DNA of 64,000 bases from Typhlomys cinereus (GCA_023101885.1 JALPQD010000142.1:1650125-1714124), one strand, 5' to 3'; positions 45,646 to 57,236 are shown, counted from the stretch's first letter. Made by a program: numbers and translations. The notes: generated by a model not told the origin, from the sequence alone.

Positions 45646-46072
45646 AGCAGTTTGCCTGCATGGTTGCTGATAAATGACCATCAAATGGCTTAAGGGAACA
45701 AGGGATTTATTTTCTTACTGATAGTCCAGTTATAGTCTGTCCAGCTTGACAGGAGAGCATGCACCAGCACCAGGCTGAGGGAACTGGCCACACCATCTCT
45801 ACGGATGGCTGAGAGAGGGACGATTCTTACTTGCCAGACCAGCATGTCTGGCCAAGTATACATAAGGATGCCAACTTCCTCAACTGACTTTCAGTATTTT
45901 ATTCATTTGTTTAGGGCCTAGTCCCACTCACCATAGGCTGGGCCTTCTCTATCAGCTAGACAGTCTCCTGCTGGTTTGCTCTGGGATTAACCCAACCACT
46001 ATTTCTGCACAAATGTGCCCAGAGCTCAGATCCTCAACAGTCAAGTTGACACCTGTGCCTAACTGTGATAGG
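45646..46072 (+). mobile_element. Unassigned interspersed repeat, copy B (innermost of a nest)
   Basis: Homologous along its length to 1984-2372: CAGTTTGCCTGCATGG, AAGGGAACAAGGGATTTATT, GCACCAGCACCAGGCTGAGG, GAACTGGCCACACCATC, AGTCAAGTTGACACCTGTG. It interrupts an antisense L1. The flanks GGGCCCTG and GGCCCCTT may be a diverged target duplication, but that is not certain. Confidence 0.7.
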
Positions 46073-46336
46073 CCCCTTCTTGGGCTGCCTGCTAGCATGG
46101 GAACTCTATTATGTCTGTTTATAACCCCTTGACTTTAAGGTTCCTGCTGCCTGAAGCCTTCTCCCCTGTGATCCATGCTAGACTTTGGAAGTTGTTGACA
46201 TGTCAGCCATTGTGCAGGTCAGGCAAAGTCCAGTCCTGGCTGCTACAGTCCTGACTTGTGTGGAGTATCTTGCATATTGTTTATCCTCCTCATCTTTAGG
46301 CTCTTAAAGTTTTTCTGTCCCCTCTTCTGCAAGGTT
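46073..46336 (-). mobile_element. LINE-1 3' region, antisense, continuation
   Basis: CTGCTACAGTCCTGAC, then TCCTCCTCATCTTTAGGCTCTTAAAG and TTTCTGTCCCCTCTTCTGC, follows the antisense rodent Lx 3' region ('...cctctggctcttacaatctttctgcctcctcttcc...'). It continues the fragment at 45357-45645. Confidence 0.6.
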
Positions 46337-46556
46337 ACTTTTTGAGATAGAGTCTCTGACTGAACCTGAAGCTCACTGAAGAGACTAAACCTTTTGGCCA
46401 CAAGTGCAAGGAAGATGTCTGGCCCCCCCACCCCCAAGCGTTGGAATTATAGGTTTGCCCATCTTTTTACTTTGTATGTGTGGGGATCAGAATTCAGTCC
46501 TCATGTATATGTGGCAAGCACTTTACTAACAGCCATCTCCCTAGCCCTTTCATTCT
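46337..46556 (-). mobile_element. B4-type SINE, proximal part with head
   Basis: ACTTTTTGAGATAGAGTCTCTGAC, TGAACCTGAAGCTCACTG, then GGGGATCAGAATTCAGTCCTC, GGCAAGCACTTTACTAACAGCCATCTCC, is the remainder of the antisense B4, including the tRNA-like head. Confidence 0.8.
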
Positions 46557-46564
46557 ATTACCTA

Positions 46565-46597
46565 CCTTTCTTTTCTTTCTTTCTTTCTTTCTTTTTT

Positions 46598-46641
<44 letters not shown>

Positions 46642-46851
46642 TCCTTTCTTCTTTCCTTCTTTCTTTCTTTCCCTCCTTCCCTCCCTCTTTCTTCCTTCCT
46701 TCCTTCTTTCTTTTTTCTTCCTTTCCTTCCTTTCCTTTCCTTTCCTTTCCTTTCCTTTCCTTTCCTTTCCTTCCTTTCCTTTCCTTTTCTTTCCTTTCCT
46801 TTCCTTTCCTTTCCTTTCCTTTCCTTTCCTTTCTTTTCTTCTTTTCTTTTC
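46565..46851. repeat. 287-nt uninterrupted polypyrimidine tract
   Basis: Only C and T occur from 46565 to 46851. The units change from CTTT to mixed CCTT/CCCT, then to CCTTT pentamers. The 158- and 159-codon Phe/Ser/Leu-rich plus frames and the Lys/Glu/Arg-rich minus frame over it are artefacts. Confidence 0.97.
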
Positions 46852-46856
46852 ATTTG

Positions 46857-47960
46857 CTTTCTGTATGAGCTGAAAATGATTCTCTTAGCTAACTCCATTT
46901 CTGTTGAGCAAGAGGCTCAACTTCTTTGGACAGAACCATCTCAGTCCAAGAGCTGAGTCATATTTGTGACTGTGAGCTCGAAGCCCCACCTTAAGTCCTT
47001 GTTACCTAAAATGGGACTATTTGCTGTGCTGTGCCAAATCAGCAGAGCTGTCAGGTTGTAATTAAATTTGATGCCACTCAAATTAAACAGAATTGATGGA
47101 AAATATCTGGGAGGATTCTAGCAAGGGGTCCATGCCCTTTTCATTTAAATGATTATATTTAGACCCTCCACTTAAAGCCCTCTTAAGATGAGGGGTGGGG
47201 GGGATACCATTTCTCACTTTATTGTCTGGGACATTGGCTGCAGGCTTGGACAAACAGTAGTACATTGCGCTTGCATTTGGTTGTGTGTCTTTCAGACAAA
47301 AAAGTTGAAGAATGTATCTTTCTTTCCTTCTTTGTTCTTCAAAGAAATAAAATCAGAACGTCCACATGAGAAGGTAAAATCTCCGAGAAGACCTCCCCTG
47401 TGCAAGGAATTCACAGACTCTACCACCTCCCACTGGCTATTGTCCTGAGGCAGCACTGCCCCTGGGCTCCGCTGCTTTGGCTGCCAGCCAGCCTCCCAGG
47501 GCCTCTGGCTTTGATGTGTGGTTCAGGCTGTCCTCAGGCCAGGCTGCTGCCTCTGTGGCTGGGGCTTCACTCACACGGGCTGCCAGGAGGGATGTCCTGT
47601 CTGCAGCCCCAGCCCTGCCGAGGGAGCTGCCTTTGTGTCAGCCACAAGTGGCTGTCCTGAGCTGCTCCTCTGAGCCCTGCTTTCTCTAGTCTGGGGAAGA
47701 CTGGTTTGTTTCCTGCCTGTCACCAGGAGGGGAGGGCCTCTCTCTCCCTCTCTGAAGAGGACAGCCCTGCCAGTTTGGCTGTCAATCTGAAGGGCTTCCT
47801 AGGCCCCGCCCTGGGACACCAGTGCAGGGGAACCAACCCAGCCAGTTGAGCTGCTTCCTCTGAAGACTTTGCATTGACCTTCACTTGATCTAGTCCCCGA
47901 GGAAGGCTTCCTGAGGACATCGGTGCTGGCTGGGGAAACGGTTGCCACCCGAACGGTGTT
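46857..47960. other. Unique stretch, GC-rich at 47380-47960
   Basis: A GC-richer segment with short overlapping frames (47400-47689 plus, 47720-47920 minus). It has few CpGs in its first half and some near 47880-47960, not enough to call a CpG island. No exon with good splice sites is seen. Confidence 0.4.
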
Positions 47961-48077
47961 TACACTGTGGCTCCAAGCTTGTAGCTAGTTAAAAATGGCT
48001 TCGGTTCTGTGTCTCACAGCTGGCCAAAACATATACCTGTCTGGGGAGAAGGGAGAGGGAGCAGGAGTGGGGGAGGG

Positions 48078-48084
48078 AGGAAGG

Positions 48085-48122
<38 letters not shown>
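48078..48122. repeat. (GA)n microsatellite
   Basis: A GA run of about 30 bases preceded by a GGGAG-rich stretch from about 48047. Confidence 0.9.
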
Positions 48123-48125
<3 letters not shown>

Positions 48126-48379
48126 GTATCATTGATGACCTGTTTTCCAAAGGGCTAGTTCAATTCAATTCAAACAGAAATTACCTCAGAAAACTAAAAG
48201 CAGACTTACCTTGCCTTGTATCTTGCTAGTTTTGGTAAGAACCTTTCCCGTTGAGTCAAAAACTCCGGCAAAGCCCTACTCAGCAACTGTTTTTTCACTA
48301 ACATTTATTTTTTATGTTAAGTTTATAATATCCTAAGAGTTTGTGTTTGCTTTTTTCTTAATTTCTTGTTTTTTTTAAT

Positions 48380-48590
48380 TATTTATTTAAAAGAGAGAGA
48401 GGGGGGGGAGAGGAGAGAGAGAGAGAGAAAACACATGCATACCATGCCATGGTTCATGGGTAGCGATCAGAGGAAAACATTTCAAAGTCAGTTCTCTCCT
48501 TCCTCCTTGTGGGCTTCTGGGGATCAAACTCCCAAGTAGGATTGCCATTGGGTGCCTAACGTGCTGAGTTATCTCTTGGAGGGCCCCTAG
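48380..48590 (-). mobile_element. B3-type SINE with GA-rich tail, antisense
   Basis: GATCAGAGGAAAACATTTC, TCAGTTCTCTCCTTCCTCC, then GGGGATCAAACTCCC, ATTGGGTGCCTAACGTGCTGAGTTATCTC. The order is the antisense B3 ('gtcagaggacaacttgcgggagtcggttctctccttcc...ctgagccatctc'). A GA-rich run lies at 48394-48427. Confidence 0.75.
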
Positions 48591-50119
48591 GGCCCTTAAA
48601 TTCTGTTCACAATGAGAGCTCATCACATTGGCGCCTTCTATGCAGTTTAGGAACTTCTTTTGTCAGGGCTTAGTGGGTGCAGATGGAGGCAGCTGACTCC
48701 ACCCCACAGCTGTTAGGGGAAGATAGTAGGAAAGGCCAGAGTTCTAGAAGGGGAAAGAGATTTGTGGGAGACAGGTTTCATGGTCTTGCCAGGATATTGT
48801 GTTACATGTTTTGCAACCATCCATGGGTTATGCTTAATTTAGAATCCCTGTGCTAAAACTGTTTGCTTGTCACCAGTGAGTGCTTCTAGGTGTGCTTTGA
48901 ATGAGAATGGTAGGGAATCCTCAGTTCCAGGGCCTTATTTAGCACAGGTGTTCTGAAATAGGTAGCTTGTAAGTGCTCAGACTTTGAGGCTTGGAAATTC
49001 TGCCTTTATGTTTTCCTTAAATTCTGCCTTCTCTTGGAAGGACCGAGAACACAGAAATATTGGTAGGATAGGAACATACTTGGACGTTAACCATGACAAA
49101 CCATTTAGCATCAAGACGAAATGTAGTATCTGTATGTGTTCCAAATGAAGTTAGTTCTCAGCGCTTCAGCAAGATGATAGACTTGGGTCCAATGACTGAA
49201 GTGTGGAGAGTAGTTAACCTAACCTAGAAACACTAAAGCATCCTGACTCTTTCCAATGTTTGTCTTCCTCTTGCGTTCGGTAGGTACCCCTCAGTTCTCT
49301 GTTGCCTTCTTCAGGAGAAAGTTTCAAGAGGGAATTTATGTGTTGACAGAAGCCTTCACAACCCTCTCTTATTCTGCTGAGAAATGCATGGTACAGTGTA
49401 CCCAATATGATGTGGGCTGGTAGAAAAAGCTCTTGAAGGAGGTTAAAAAAAGGTATAATTCATTAATAATTTCATTCTGTTTCTAGATATGTTTTCTCCT
49501 TATTGTCAGCCAATGTGGGAGGAAAAGGAAGAATAATGCTAGAGTTGAGGGTGTTGTGTGGGTATGTGCCATCCAAAAGTACTTTAGAGGAGAAGAAAAG
49601 TGTTTATTTTTGCAATAAAAGTAATATTCAAACACCCTAAGTAACAGATGATTATTAATTATGTTGCAGTAAAAAGTTATAGTTCTAATGCTCTTAAAGT
49701 TGTTAATAGTTAAAGACAAATGTTAATCAGAGGCATACATATGCATAAATATGTATATGCATAAAATGGTAATTTTGTCCTCCCCATGCTTAAACCTAAA
49801 ATGTCATCCCTAACACTATTGCTGCTGCCAATAGAAAAAAATTTGCATAGGACTAAGGCAAGATTACTGATGCTTTACTGTTGGGGGTAGCATTATAATT
49901 CTGAAATATATCTACTTCAGATACAGCTAGAGTTTCCTTCCCCTGGTTAAAAGTGAATTCTGGTTAAAGAAATCTTTCGTGATCATAGCTGTAGGCTCAG
50001 AGTTGCAGATGTGCTATGTCTGGGCTCTTCCTCCTTGTGGAATCCTGCTCCTTCTCCATCTCCTTCCCATCTTGATGTGGGGCCTGCTGGCCTCCAGCTC
50101 TTTCTGCAGCAATTCTTCA
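48591..50119. other. Unique non-coding stretch
   Basis: No gene or assignable repeat. An AT-rich patch at 49600-49780 includes TATTAATTATGTTGC. Confidence 0.5.
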
Positions 50120-50500
50120 TTTTATTTTTTATGCTTTCTATTTTCATGTGTAAGTGTGACAGAGTGAGTACAAGTATGTGTGCATGGGTGTGTGTGTGTG
50201 TGTGTGTTTGCACATGTGTGGGTGGTCTTGTGTGTGTATTTGCATGTGACTGTACACTATTCTCAAGGTCAAGGTTAGACTAGGAATCATTCTACCTTAT
50301 CATTTGAAGGCTGGGTCTCTCCCAGAGCTCATCCCCTAGGGCTAGTCTGGCTTTCTCTGGGGATTCCCAGGCTTTGCCTTCCAAAGTTAGAAATACAGAT
50401 GAGCAGTATGGCATTTTACATGACTTATGAGGACCTGATCTCCCCTTTGCTTTCATGCAAGCATATTAATGGTTAAGTCATTTCCCAATTCCATGGGCAG
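50120..50500 (-). mobile_element. B4-type SINE, antisense, diverged
   Basis: A TG-rich tail (50189-50240), then TTCTCAAGGTCAAGGTTAGAC, GGCTGGGTCTCTCCCAGAGCTC, GGGGATTCCCAGG, TTACATGACTTATGAGGACC and TTCATGCAAGCATATTAATGGTTAAG follow antisense B4 order with many changes. Confidence 0.55.
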
Positions 50501-50597
50501 CTACTCTTGCCTGGGTTGAACTCTCCCTGTTCTCTATGCCTGTACCACATATTTTAGCATTTAGCATTTATATAAAAAGAAAAAAAAAGCACATTTG

Positions 50598-50601
<4 letters not shown>

Positions 50602-50646
<45 letters not shown>
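50602..50646. repeat. (TG)n microsatellite
   Basis: A TG run of about 45 bases ending TGCGCATG. Confidence 0.95.
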
Positions 50647-50649
<3 letters not shown>

Positions 50650-51059
50650 ATGTAGTTCAGGACTCATATTATAGACTTTTATTATTTCCTGCAACAACCA
50701 GCCGAGTATTATGTACTTAGCAAACATTTGCAGTTGGCTGGCTGCTATTAGAATCTTGCATCTCACAGTGTGACTCTCACACACAAAATCATGTGTGTTC
50801 TTTTGGATTTATTCCAGAGCTGCAGTATCAGAACCTGTACTTTAACAAGCTCTGTGTTGACTTATGTGCCTGTTAAGATTTTAAAGGCTTGGCTGAGACC
50901 CCCTCCACCCCCTTCAGTGTTTTACCTTTTTTGCAGGTGTCCAGTCCTGGCTCAGGGACTGTCTTGCTGCAGCAGAGAAGTACTTGTTTTCACTGTAACT
51001 ACAGTTCTGTGAGTTTAACCCTTATACAGAACAGATCACATTTAAGAGCCAAGGAGAAG
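50647..51059. other. Unique stretch with weak exon-like segment
   Basis: TTTTACCTTTTTTGCAG ends at 50937 (acceptor-like) and TTCTGTGAGT follows at about 51005-51014 (donor-like, without the AG). An exon of about 70 bases would result, but the donor is poor and no domain is encoded. Confidence 0.2.
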
Positions 51060-51350
51060 GTCCAATTGGGAAAGTGATTGCCTTGGAAGCATGAAGACCT
51101 GAGTTCAGATCCCCAGAACCCAAGTAAAAAGCTTAGTGAAGCGGCCTGTCACTCAATTCCTAGGAGGCAGATAGACAGATTCCTGGGATTTACCAGACTC
51201 ATAGACTTGTCAATACCCTGAGCTCCAGGTTGAGTGAGAGACCTTATTTCAAAATAGAAGGTGGTGAGTGACTGTGAGAAAGATATGCAGTGTGAACAAA
51301 AGTCTGCACACACATGCATGTATACACGTACAGACACACACATCTAAATG
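51060..51350 (+). mobile_element. B4-type SINE
   Basis: TTGCCTTGGAAGCATGAAGACC, TGAGTTCAGATCCCCAG, then CTGAGCTCCAGGTTGAGTGAG, GACCTTATTTCAAAATAG, GGTGGTGAGTGACTG and a CA/TG-rich tail: a full B4 with a decayed A box. Confidence 0.75.
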
Positions 51351-51989
51351 TGTCTAGGGGACTTAGTATTATGTTATCTCGACTGTATTTGTGTTCTGGC
51401 TCAAGACAACCACTAGACTCAAATCATAAATATCTCTTCAAATGGCTTCTTTCAGACATCTCATGCTGAGGAGCAGGAAGGATGACCCTGCCCTCCTAGA
51501 GAGCTCACAGGAACGAAGAGGAAGTTCTCTCTCTTTCTCTCTCTGCACTTAGATGTTTGCTACCACTCAGCTTGCTGCTTTCAACTCTGGGAAAGAAAAC
51601 TCTGCATTCTGCAGGAAACTAGCTTTTTAGATTAAATATTTGTCATGTATCCTGTGTGTTCCTTGCAAGAAAATGAAGACACATGTCACTTCTACTTCCA
51701 CTTAATGTAACATGTAGTGTGACTTTTATGGAAGAGACAAAAAATAGCCTAGGTATTTCGTGTCACCCTCACATGGCGTTGAGTCTTTTTCCTTCTTTTC
51801 TTTGTTTGTTTTGACCTTTCCTTTTCAGCACAGTGTCTAGATTGCTTCATGTGCCTTTTAGGTTATCTGAACTCACGCATATTTAAGGTACTTGGATTTG
51901 TTAAGCCAAGGATGATGATGTACAGATTTCTTTAACACACAGCAAAATGAAAATTTATTTTTGTTGCATTTAAATTTAAATTATTATAA
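51351..51989. other. Unique non-coding stretch
   Basis: No feature that I can support. Confidence 0.5.
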
Positions 51990-52135
51990 TTTTTGTTTTG
52001 CTATGTTTTAGAGAGATTCATGTAACCCAGACTTGCTCTGTGGCTAAGGCTTGCTTCGAGCTCCAGATCTTCTTTCCTTCCCTTCCCATGTGCTAAGATT
52101 GCAGGCTTGTATTGCCTGGCTTATGTTCTTTTCTC
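51990..52135 (-). mobile_element. B1 SINE, antisense, old
   Basis: GTTTTGCTATGTTTTAGAG, GCTCTGTGGCTAAGGCTTGC, TTCGAGCTCCAGATC, CATGTGCTAAGATTGCAGGC, TTGTATTGCCTGGC follow antisense B1 ('gagacagggtctctctgtgtagccctggc...tgctgggattaaaggcgtg...ccggc'). Confidence 0.75.
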
Positions 52136-52917
52136 TGTCTTTGAATCTAAAGCTGATTGTCACATAGCAGGGTCAAGAGACTGTGAAGAATGGAAAAGAA
52201 GGAGGAAGATGCTAAGTACTAGGTTATCTGTGTCATAAATGAACTCTGGGTTTAGCACATAGGGAAATCAAAATGGATAATTGGCACATTGTGTGGTGGC
52301 TTCTATCTGTACTTTATCTCCCTTTGTTAAGGAAATGAAGCTGTTTCATTAAAAAAAGGACTTAAAATACTTACCCTATATTTAATCACTGTTTGCCCAC
52401 ATGTAGATAATATTGTTCTGGGGAATTTATAAAGAATTAACACAATTAGTTGCTGGGACAGTAATGATGTGCTTCAAGCAAGTAAAATGGAAAAAGATAT
52501 AGAACCAGGAGACTAACAGAGGGCTTATTGAGTAGGAAAGGTAAGTGTAATACATGTAAGCATGAGTGATATGCAGTAGTTTTTAACCTGGAGAACTGAA
52601 TTACTAAAAATAAACTTATACATATGGCTTAATGTGATTTTAATTAGAATCCAAGAAAATATTTTTGAGTATGATTGATATCAAGGATCAATAACACAGT
52701 GATGTATGTAAGACTATCATCTGAAATAGAATAACTGAGCATTTTTCAAGTGTACATATGTACATAGGAAATATCATGAAATATTGCAGAAAGAAAAGAA
52801 AGAGGTAGAACATTGTCCTGCTGTGGATGCCAACACACCATGGGTCAGTAGTAAGTAGAATTGCCTAACAGATGCACACTAAGCTCATGAGATAATGACA
52901 TAAAACAGTCTAATCCA
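52136..52917. other. Unique AT-rich stretch
   Basis: No gene or clear repeat. Confidence 0.45.
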
Positions 52918-53100
52918 GGGCTGGAGAGATGCTCTCAGGCAAGGTGCCTGTGTGCAGACATTGGTGACCTGAGTTTCATCTCCAGCACCCACATGGTAGA
53001 AAGAAAGCTGATTTTTGAAAGTTGTCCTCTGACTTCCATAATTTGTCGTGACACGTACACATTCCCCCATTCTTTCTCTTCCTTGCCCATAAATAAAATA
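52918..53100 (+). mobile_element. B3-type SINE
   Basis: GGGCTGGAGAGATGCTCTCAG, GGTGACCTGAGTTTCATCTCC, AGCACCCACATGGTAGAAAG, then GTTGTCCTCTGACTTCC and ATAAATAAAATATT. This is the B3 order from head to tail. Confidence 0.85.
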
Positions 53101-53199
53101 TTAAATCTAATGCCAAGCATGTCATATTGACCCAATTTGAATAAAAGTTACATCTGAATGATACAGATAAAGGTAACAAAATAAGAAGCCAGAAATGGA

Positions 53200-53965
53200 T
53201 CCATTAGACTATACTCAGTACACTATACACCTACAAACTCATTTGCAGACCTATAGAAAGGCGTGTGAAATAGACAAACATAACAGACAGTATTATAAAT
53301 ACCTTGGAATACATGTCAGACAAAACCAATGGTTATATATTTAAAAAATAAACAGGGTGGAATATTGTAGGTTTTATTCATGCACACATCACTTAAAGAC
53401 CATTTAATTGCTAAAGGAAAACCAGCACCTAACCATGGTTAAATTATATGAGTTGGAACATTTTCTTTTAAAGGGAAAAAACAGTCAAATTATTTTAAGT
53501 TGGAAAAAATTGCTGAAACCATTAAAATAAAAAAGATTCTCAGGTATCATTTGTAGTAAATAAACTGTCCAATTTTTAAAAAGTATGCTATGGTGGTGAG
53601 AAAACTTTGTGAAAGCTGAATGGAAGTTTCATTGATAATTTAAATCTTTGGACATCAATATGGTCATATATATGAAGTCTATGAAATATTCTTGTGTTTT
53701 CATCTAATAACACTACTTCTTGTAATACTTTAAGGAAAAATACTATTTCTAGTGTTACAAATAAATTAAAACATATGACCTGCTCCCACATATGGGAATA
53801 ATGAAGAGAATAACTCAAATAACATGTGGTTAGTAAAAATGAGCACTCCAGGAAATGCATAGAAATAATGAATGCTAAAGAGATGTTAAGTGAAAAATCC
53901 AAGAATACACAAATGCATGTGTACTAGTAGGACATCTTTTGGTAAAAGTATGTTGACATTGAGAC
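53200..53965 (+). mobile_element. Ancient LINE-1-like stretch
   Basis: Starts with L1 ORF2-like wording (AATAAGAAGCCAGAAATGG just before) and ends with GAGATGTTAAGTGAAAAATCC, AAGAATACACAAATGCATG, which matches the sense 3' region of old L1 ('aatgttaagtgaaaaaagcaggatacaaaatt'). The sequence between is AT-rich and heavily decayed. There is no coding capacity, and the boundaries are uncertain. Confidence 0.4.
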
Positions 53966-55680
53966 AAATACTAGATTTTTTTTTTTGGATAAAAATAACT
54001 GCATTTGGGTTCCAGAATTAAGAGTTGTTTCTTCCTGTTAAAATCTCTTCCATTCTACATAAAGAAGACCAAACCTGATTAGGGAATCAGATCTAAAGAA
54101 ACTTAAAGTTTATGGCCTAAACCTAAAAATATTCCTGACCCGCCAGCCATCAATGACTTTCTTAGCTCTCATGGACTAGCCTAGTTCACTATCAATATAT
54201 CTTACTTGAATCCTCAAAAATTCTCTTCCATTCTTTCATGTATTTCTAAGGGAATAAAATGAATAGCTAAATAGGGCACCTGTGCTAACCAGGCTGTCTG
54301 GGTCTTGGAGAGCCCACTAAAGTACTGTTTTTCAGGCCCTTGTTCTCCTCGACAACTTGTCACAGGTTTGCATGAAGTCAGGTTCATAAATGTTGAGGAA
54401 TGGTGTCGTGAAGCTTGCAGAATTTGGGGCCTGTCGCTGTCAAGCATTGTTCCCCCTTTCTTTTCTACAGTAAACCAGAGAAACAGCTTTAGTGGAATTG
54501 GTACTTAGTCAGTTCTGCTAATTATGACTGGATTTCTGCTTCCAGGAGGCAAGATTCCTCTAATAGTTGAAAAACCTCTCATGAGAGATTCTCACTGCAG
54601 CCCTTGGGTGGGGCGTTGACCTCCTGGGCCTCAGTTTTGCTGTCTGCGAAAGGAAGTGTTTGGTGAACACTAAGGGCTAGTGCTGGTCTGTGAAGACTTG
54701 GTGAACTGCTGGGAGCTTATGAGTGTACGGTGCTGTGTCCCACAGACTCCAGGCCTCTCACTGCACTACTCAAAGAGGGTTCTGGGAGCAGAGAGCAAAA
54801 TCCCCTGTGCAATCGGGGTGAGCCATTCAGTCAGAGAGCAATGCCAGCCCAGCACTACGGATCCGTCTAATTTATTCCACACAAGTAGCTAAAACAGACC
54901 AATCAGGAATAACCACGAGCAAATATTAGCTAGTGAGTGCCTACTCCATTGTTTAGATGGGGCATCTAATTAAAATGATAAGTTCAGATTTACTTAGATT
55001 TTCTGATGGGATCAAAATGTCTGTCATTGGTGTCCTCCCATCACCCCCAATAAGGTGAGGGTAGTAATAAAAATAAAATTTAAGGAAACTTGGACCCATT
55101 CTCTTCATCTACCTGTAAAACTGTTTAGGTGCTTGTAGCGTAGAAGTTGTAGGGGGTCTCCCATCCATATCAGGAAAAGAGGTAAGAGGCTTACCTCTTG
55201 GGCAGGCAGAATATGTGTGTCTTCTGTGCTAATCACTGCTGGCCATGTAACTGAGCCACACCACTCCTGTGGATGAATGATAGATTTCCTCTTCAGAGAA
55301 AGGCAGTTTGAAGTTTGATATGCGGTGCTATGTGCCTCTTTCCAGCTCTCTGGAAGCATTGAAGAATTCCATGTCCCTTGGCTGGCTGACTCCCAAGCTG
55401 AAGCAATGAGATAAGAGTCCATGGTGGCGAGAAACATAAAGTGAAAGGAATGGCAGCCACAACAAGGAGCTATTGGGGTCATTACAGCTTTGAGAAGGGA
55501 AGGAGAGAGGAGAGAAGAGGGAGAGGAAGTGGAACTGGACCGTCAAGGCCAGTCTCCAGTGATGTGCTTCCTCTAGAAATGTTCCTCCTCCTACGCGTCC
55601 CATTACCAAATGAACGGTGATGCTGACTGGGGACCAAGTATTCAAACACGTGTGCCTGTGGGGGACAGTTCACATTCAAA
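53966..55680. other. Unique non-coding stretch
   Basis: A strong acceptor-like TTCCCCCTTTCTTTTCTACAG ends at about 54470, but no donor follows at a sensible distance. Overlapping opposite-strand frames at 54214-54508 and 55105-55679 show no domain. Confidence 0.45.
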
Positions 55681-55720
55681 TGTCTCTCTCTCTCTCTCTC
55701 TCTCTCCCCCCTCTCTTCTC
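55681..55720. repeat. (TC)n tract
   Basis: A TC run of about 25 bases, followed by C-rich and CT-rich bases. Confidence 0.9.
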
Positions 55721-55732
55721 ACAGGCACCCAG

Positions 55733-55835
55733 GGAGAGGCTGCTAGAGTAGCTCAGTGGCAGAACAGTTGCCTTGCCTCCCAGGTGTCTGGCCCCGCCTT
55801 GGATCCCCAGCACTGCAAAGTGAAATAATAACCAA
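55733..55835 (+). mobile_element. ID-type SINE
   Basis: AGAGTAGCTCAGTGGCAGAACAG (A box) and TTGCCTTGCC, then CTTGGATCCCCAGCACTGC (B box), followed by an A-rich tail, are diagnostic of rodent ID. This is one of the better-kept ID copies here. Confidence 0.8.
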
Positions 55836-57060
55836 AGCATATGACATCTGTCTTGTCGTTGTAATCGCAAGAACTCTGGAATAATTGTTAGGTAGGACTG
55901 TTATCACTGCTAATAGAGAAGTCTTTTGAGGTCTTATTTAAATGAGCTTCCTAGGTAACTACTCTGTGAACAGCATTAAGACCTGAACTGAGGCCTAAAT
56001 TTTCTTGGAAATTCAAGCATATTCCAACACTGTTTGGGTCTCTTTTGGTAGATATGATTGTCATTACACGTTGTACTACCCATTGTTAACCAATTTTTTT
56101 AGCATGTATATTCTGAAACTAGAAGTTTATTTCAAACTGTGCATTTTAAACACTGATTATTAACTTATTACTATTTTAAATATGGAATATTAACTTTATT
56201 ATCTGTAGTGAGATGGGAAAATGGCTATCTCCAGTAATTCCAAATGTATAAAAATTTGCATGTTTATGTCTTTGGAATATGTATTTAAATTTTGACCTGG
56301 ATGTAGTTGTGTTTGATGATGGGAACTTAAAATATTGGTATGTTTTTAAAACAGTATGTTCGCTGCTGGAAGGCTTGATTCAGGATTAGTTTGAAGCTAT
56401 GTAATATCCCTTTTCTGCTCATCCCCTGCAGTATTTATGTTAAGGAGACATTGCTTATTTTCTCTGGAACTTCTATTGGAGTTGAAATAGTAATTTGGTG
56501 TTTTAGACTTCAGAAAACTGTGTCTGCTGCTTAGTAGACTAACTTGGTAATCGCTATAAACCCGTAAACTCTGCATGAGTTTTTGCTATCATAAATACTT
56601 GCTGCAAGAAACAAGGTACATTGCTGAGAGTGATTTAGAAAGCCATGTTAGTGAATTCTTTTCAAGACCATTGATCGTTAGAGCTTGTCAATGGTCAGTC
56701 TAGGTGTTTGCATCTGCCTATCCCTTAGCAGAGATTGGATGTGACTAAGGCTTTTGTGAACTATAACCTATGACCTTTCATTGCATCAGTCAATGATCAG
56801 AATCAGAATCTGATTCAATTGCTCATCTGAAATGTTAATATCCTCATGTTATGTAGTCAGCTTCTTCGCTGTGCCAGCCAGAACTGAAAATAAACTCTTG
56901 TTTTATTATTTTATTGTTTCGCTATGTCAAAGCATTTGTTTTACCCCAAATTATAAAGTTTAATCACTAGGTACTTGAGTTGTTTTGTGGTTTCAGGTGG
57001 CATGGTAACATAGGAAAAAATATAGTCATCCATGTTCATTTGGAGTTTGTGTTTTCATAT
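55836..57060. other. Repeat-free AT-rich block
   Basis: About 1.2 kb with no recognisable mobile element or microsatellite, unusual for this window. The segment around 56780-56970 is conserved-looking (TGATCAGAATCAGAATCTG, CTTGTTTTATTATTTTATTG). It lies just upstream of the exon candidate at 57121. Confidence 0.35.
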
Positions 57061-57120
57061 ACAGGTCATATGAACTAACTCCTGAGATAAATCCTGTTAT
57101 ATTTTTGTTTTCTTCTGTAG

Positions 57121-57236
57121 GTGGAGCCTTTGTATTTTTTAAAAGACAATGGTAATCAGAGCCACTTGAAACATTAAGTGAATTGAGTTGGTGGAACATT
57201 CATTCTGTGACCAGTTGTTTAACCATCAGCCACTAG
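57121..57236 (+). other. Candidate non-coding or UTR exon (116 bp)
   Basis: Upstream lie a consensus branch-point-like GAACTAACT (A at about 57078), an uninterrupted-purine-poor tract TATATTTTTGTTTTCTTCTG, and AG at 57119-57120. Downstream is a near-perfect donor, CACTAG/GTGAGTTAAG, with GT at 57237-57238. All three frames contain stops within the segment (frame 1 stays open for 18 codons), so it would be a UTR exon, an lncRNA exon or a terminal coding fragment. No other exon of the same transcript is identified in the window. Confidence 0.35.

Noticed and set aside
46394..46956. 158- and 159-codon plus-strand frames, the largest group in the area
   Set aside because: They are translations of the 287-nt pyrimidine run (Phe/Ser/Leu/Pro only) and lack any non-repetitive domain.
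47380..47960. Possible CpG island or promoter
   Set aside because: The segment is GC-rich, but CpG dinucleotides are few in its first half and no transcription start context is seen.
50938..51008. Exon-like segment between TTTTTTGCAG and TCTGTGAGT
   Set aside because: The donor lacks the AG before GT and the encoded residues have no recognised similarity.
54450..54545. Strong splice acceptor-like TTTCTTTTCTACAG
   Set aside because: No donor with a GT and good consensus follows within a normal exon length, so no exon is claimed.
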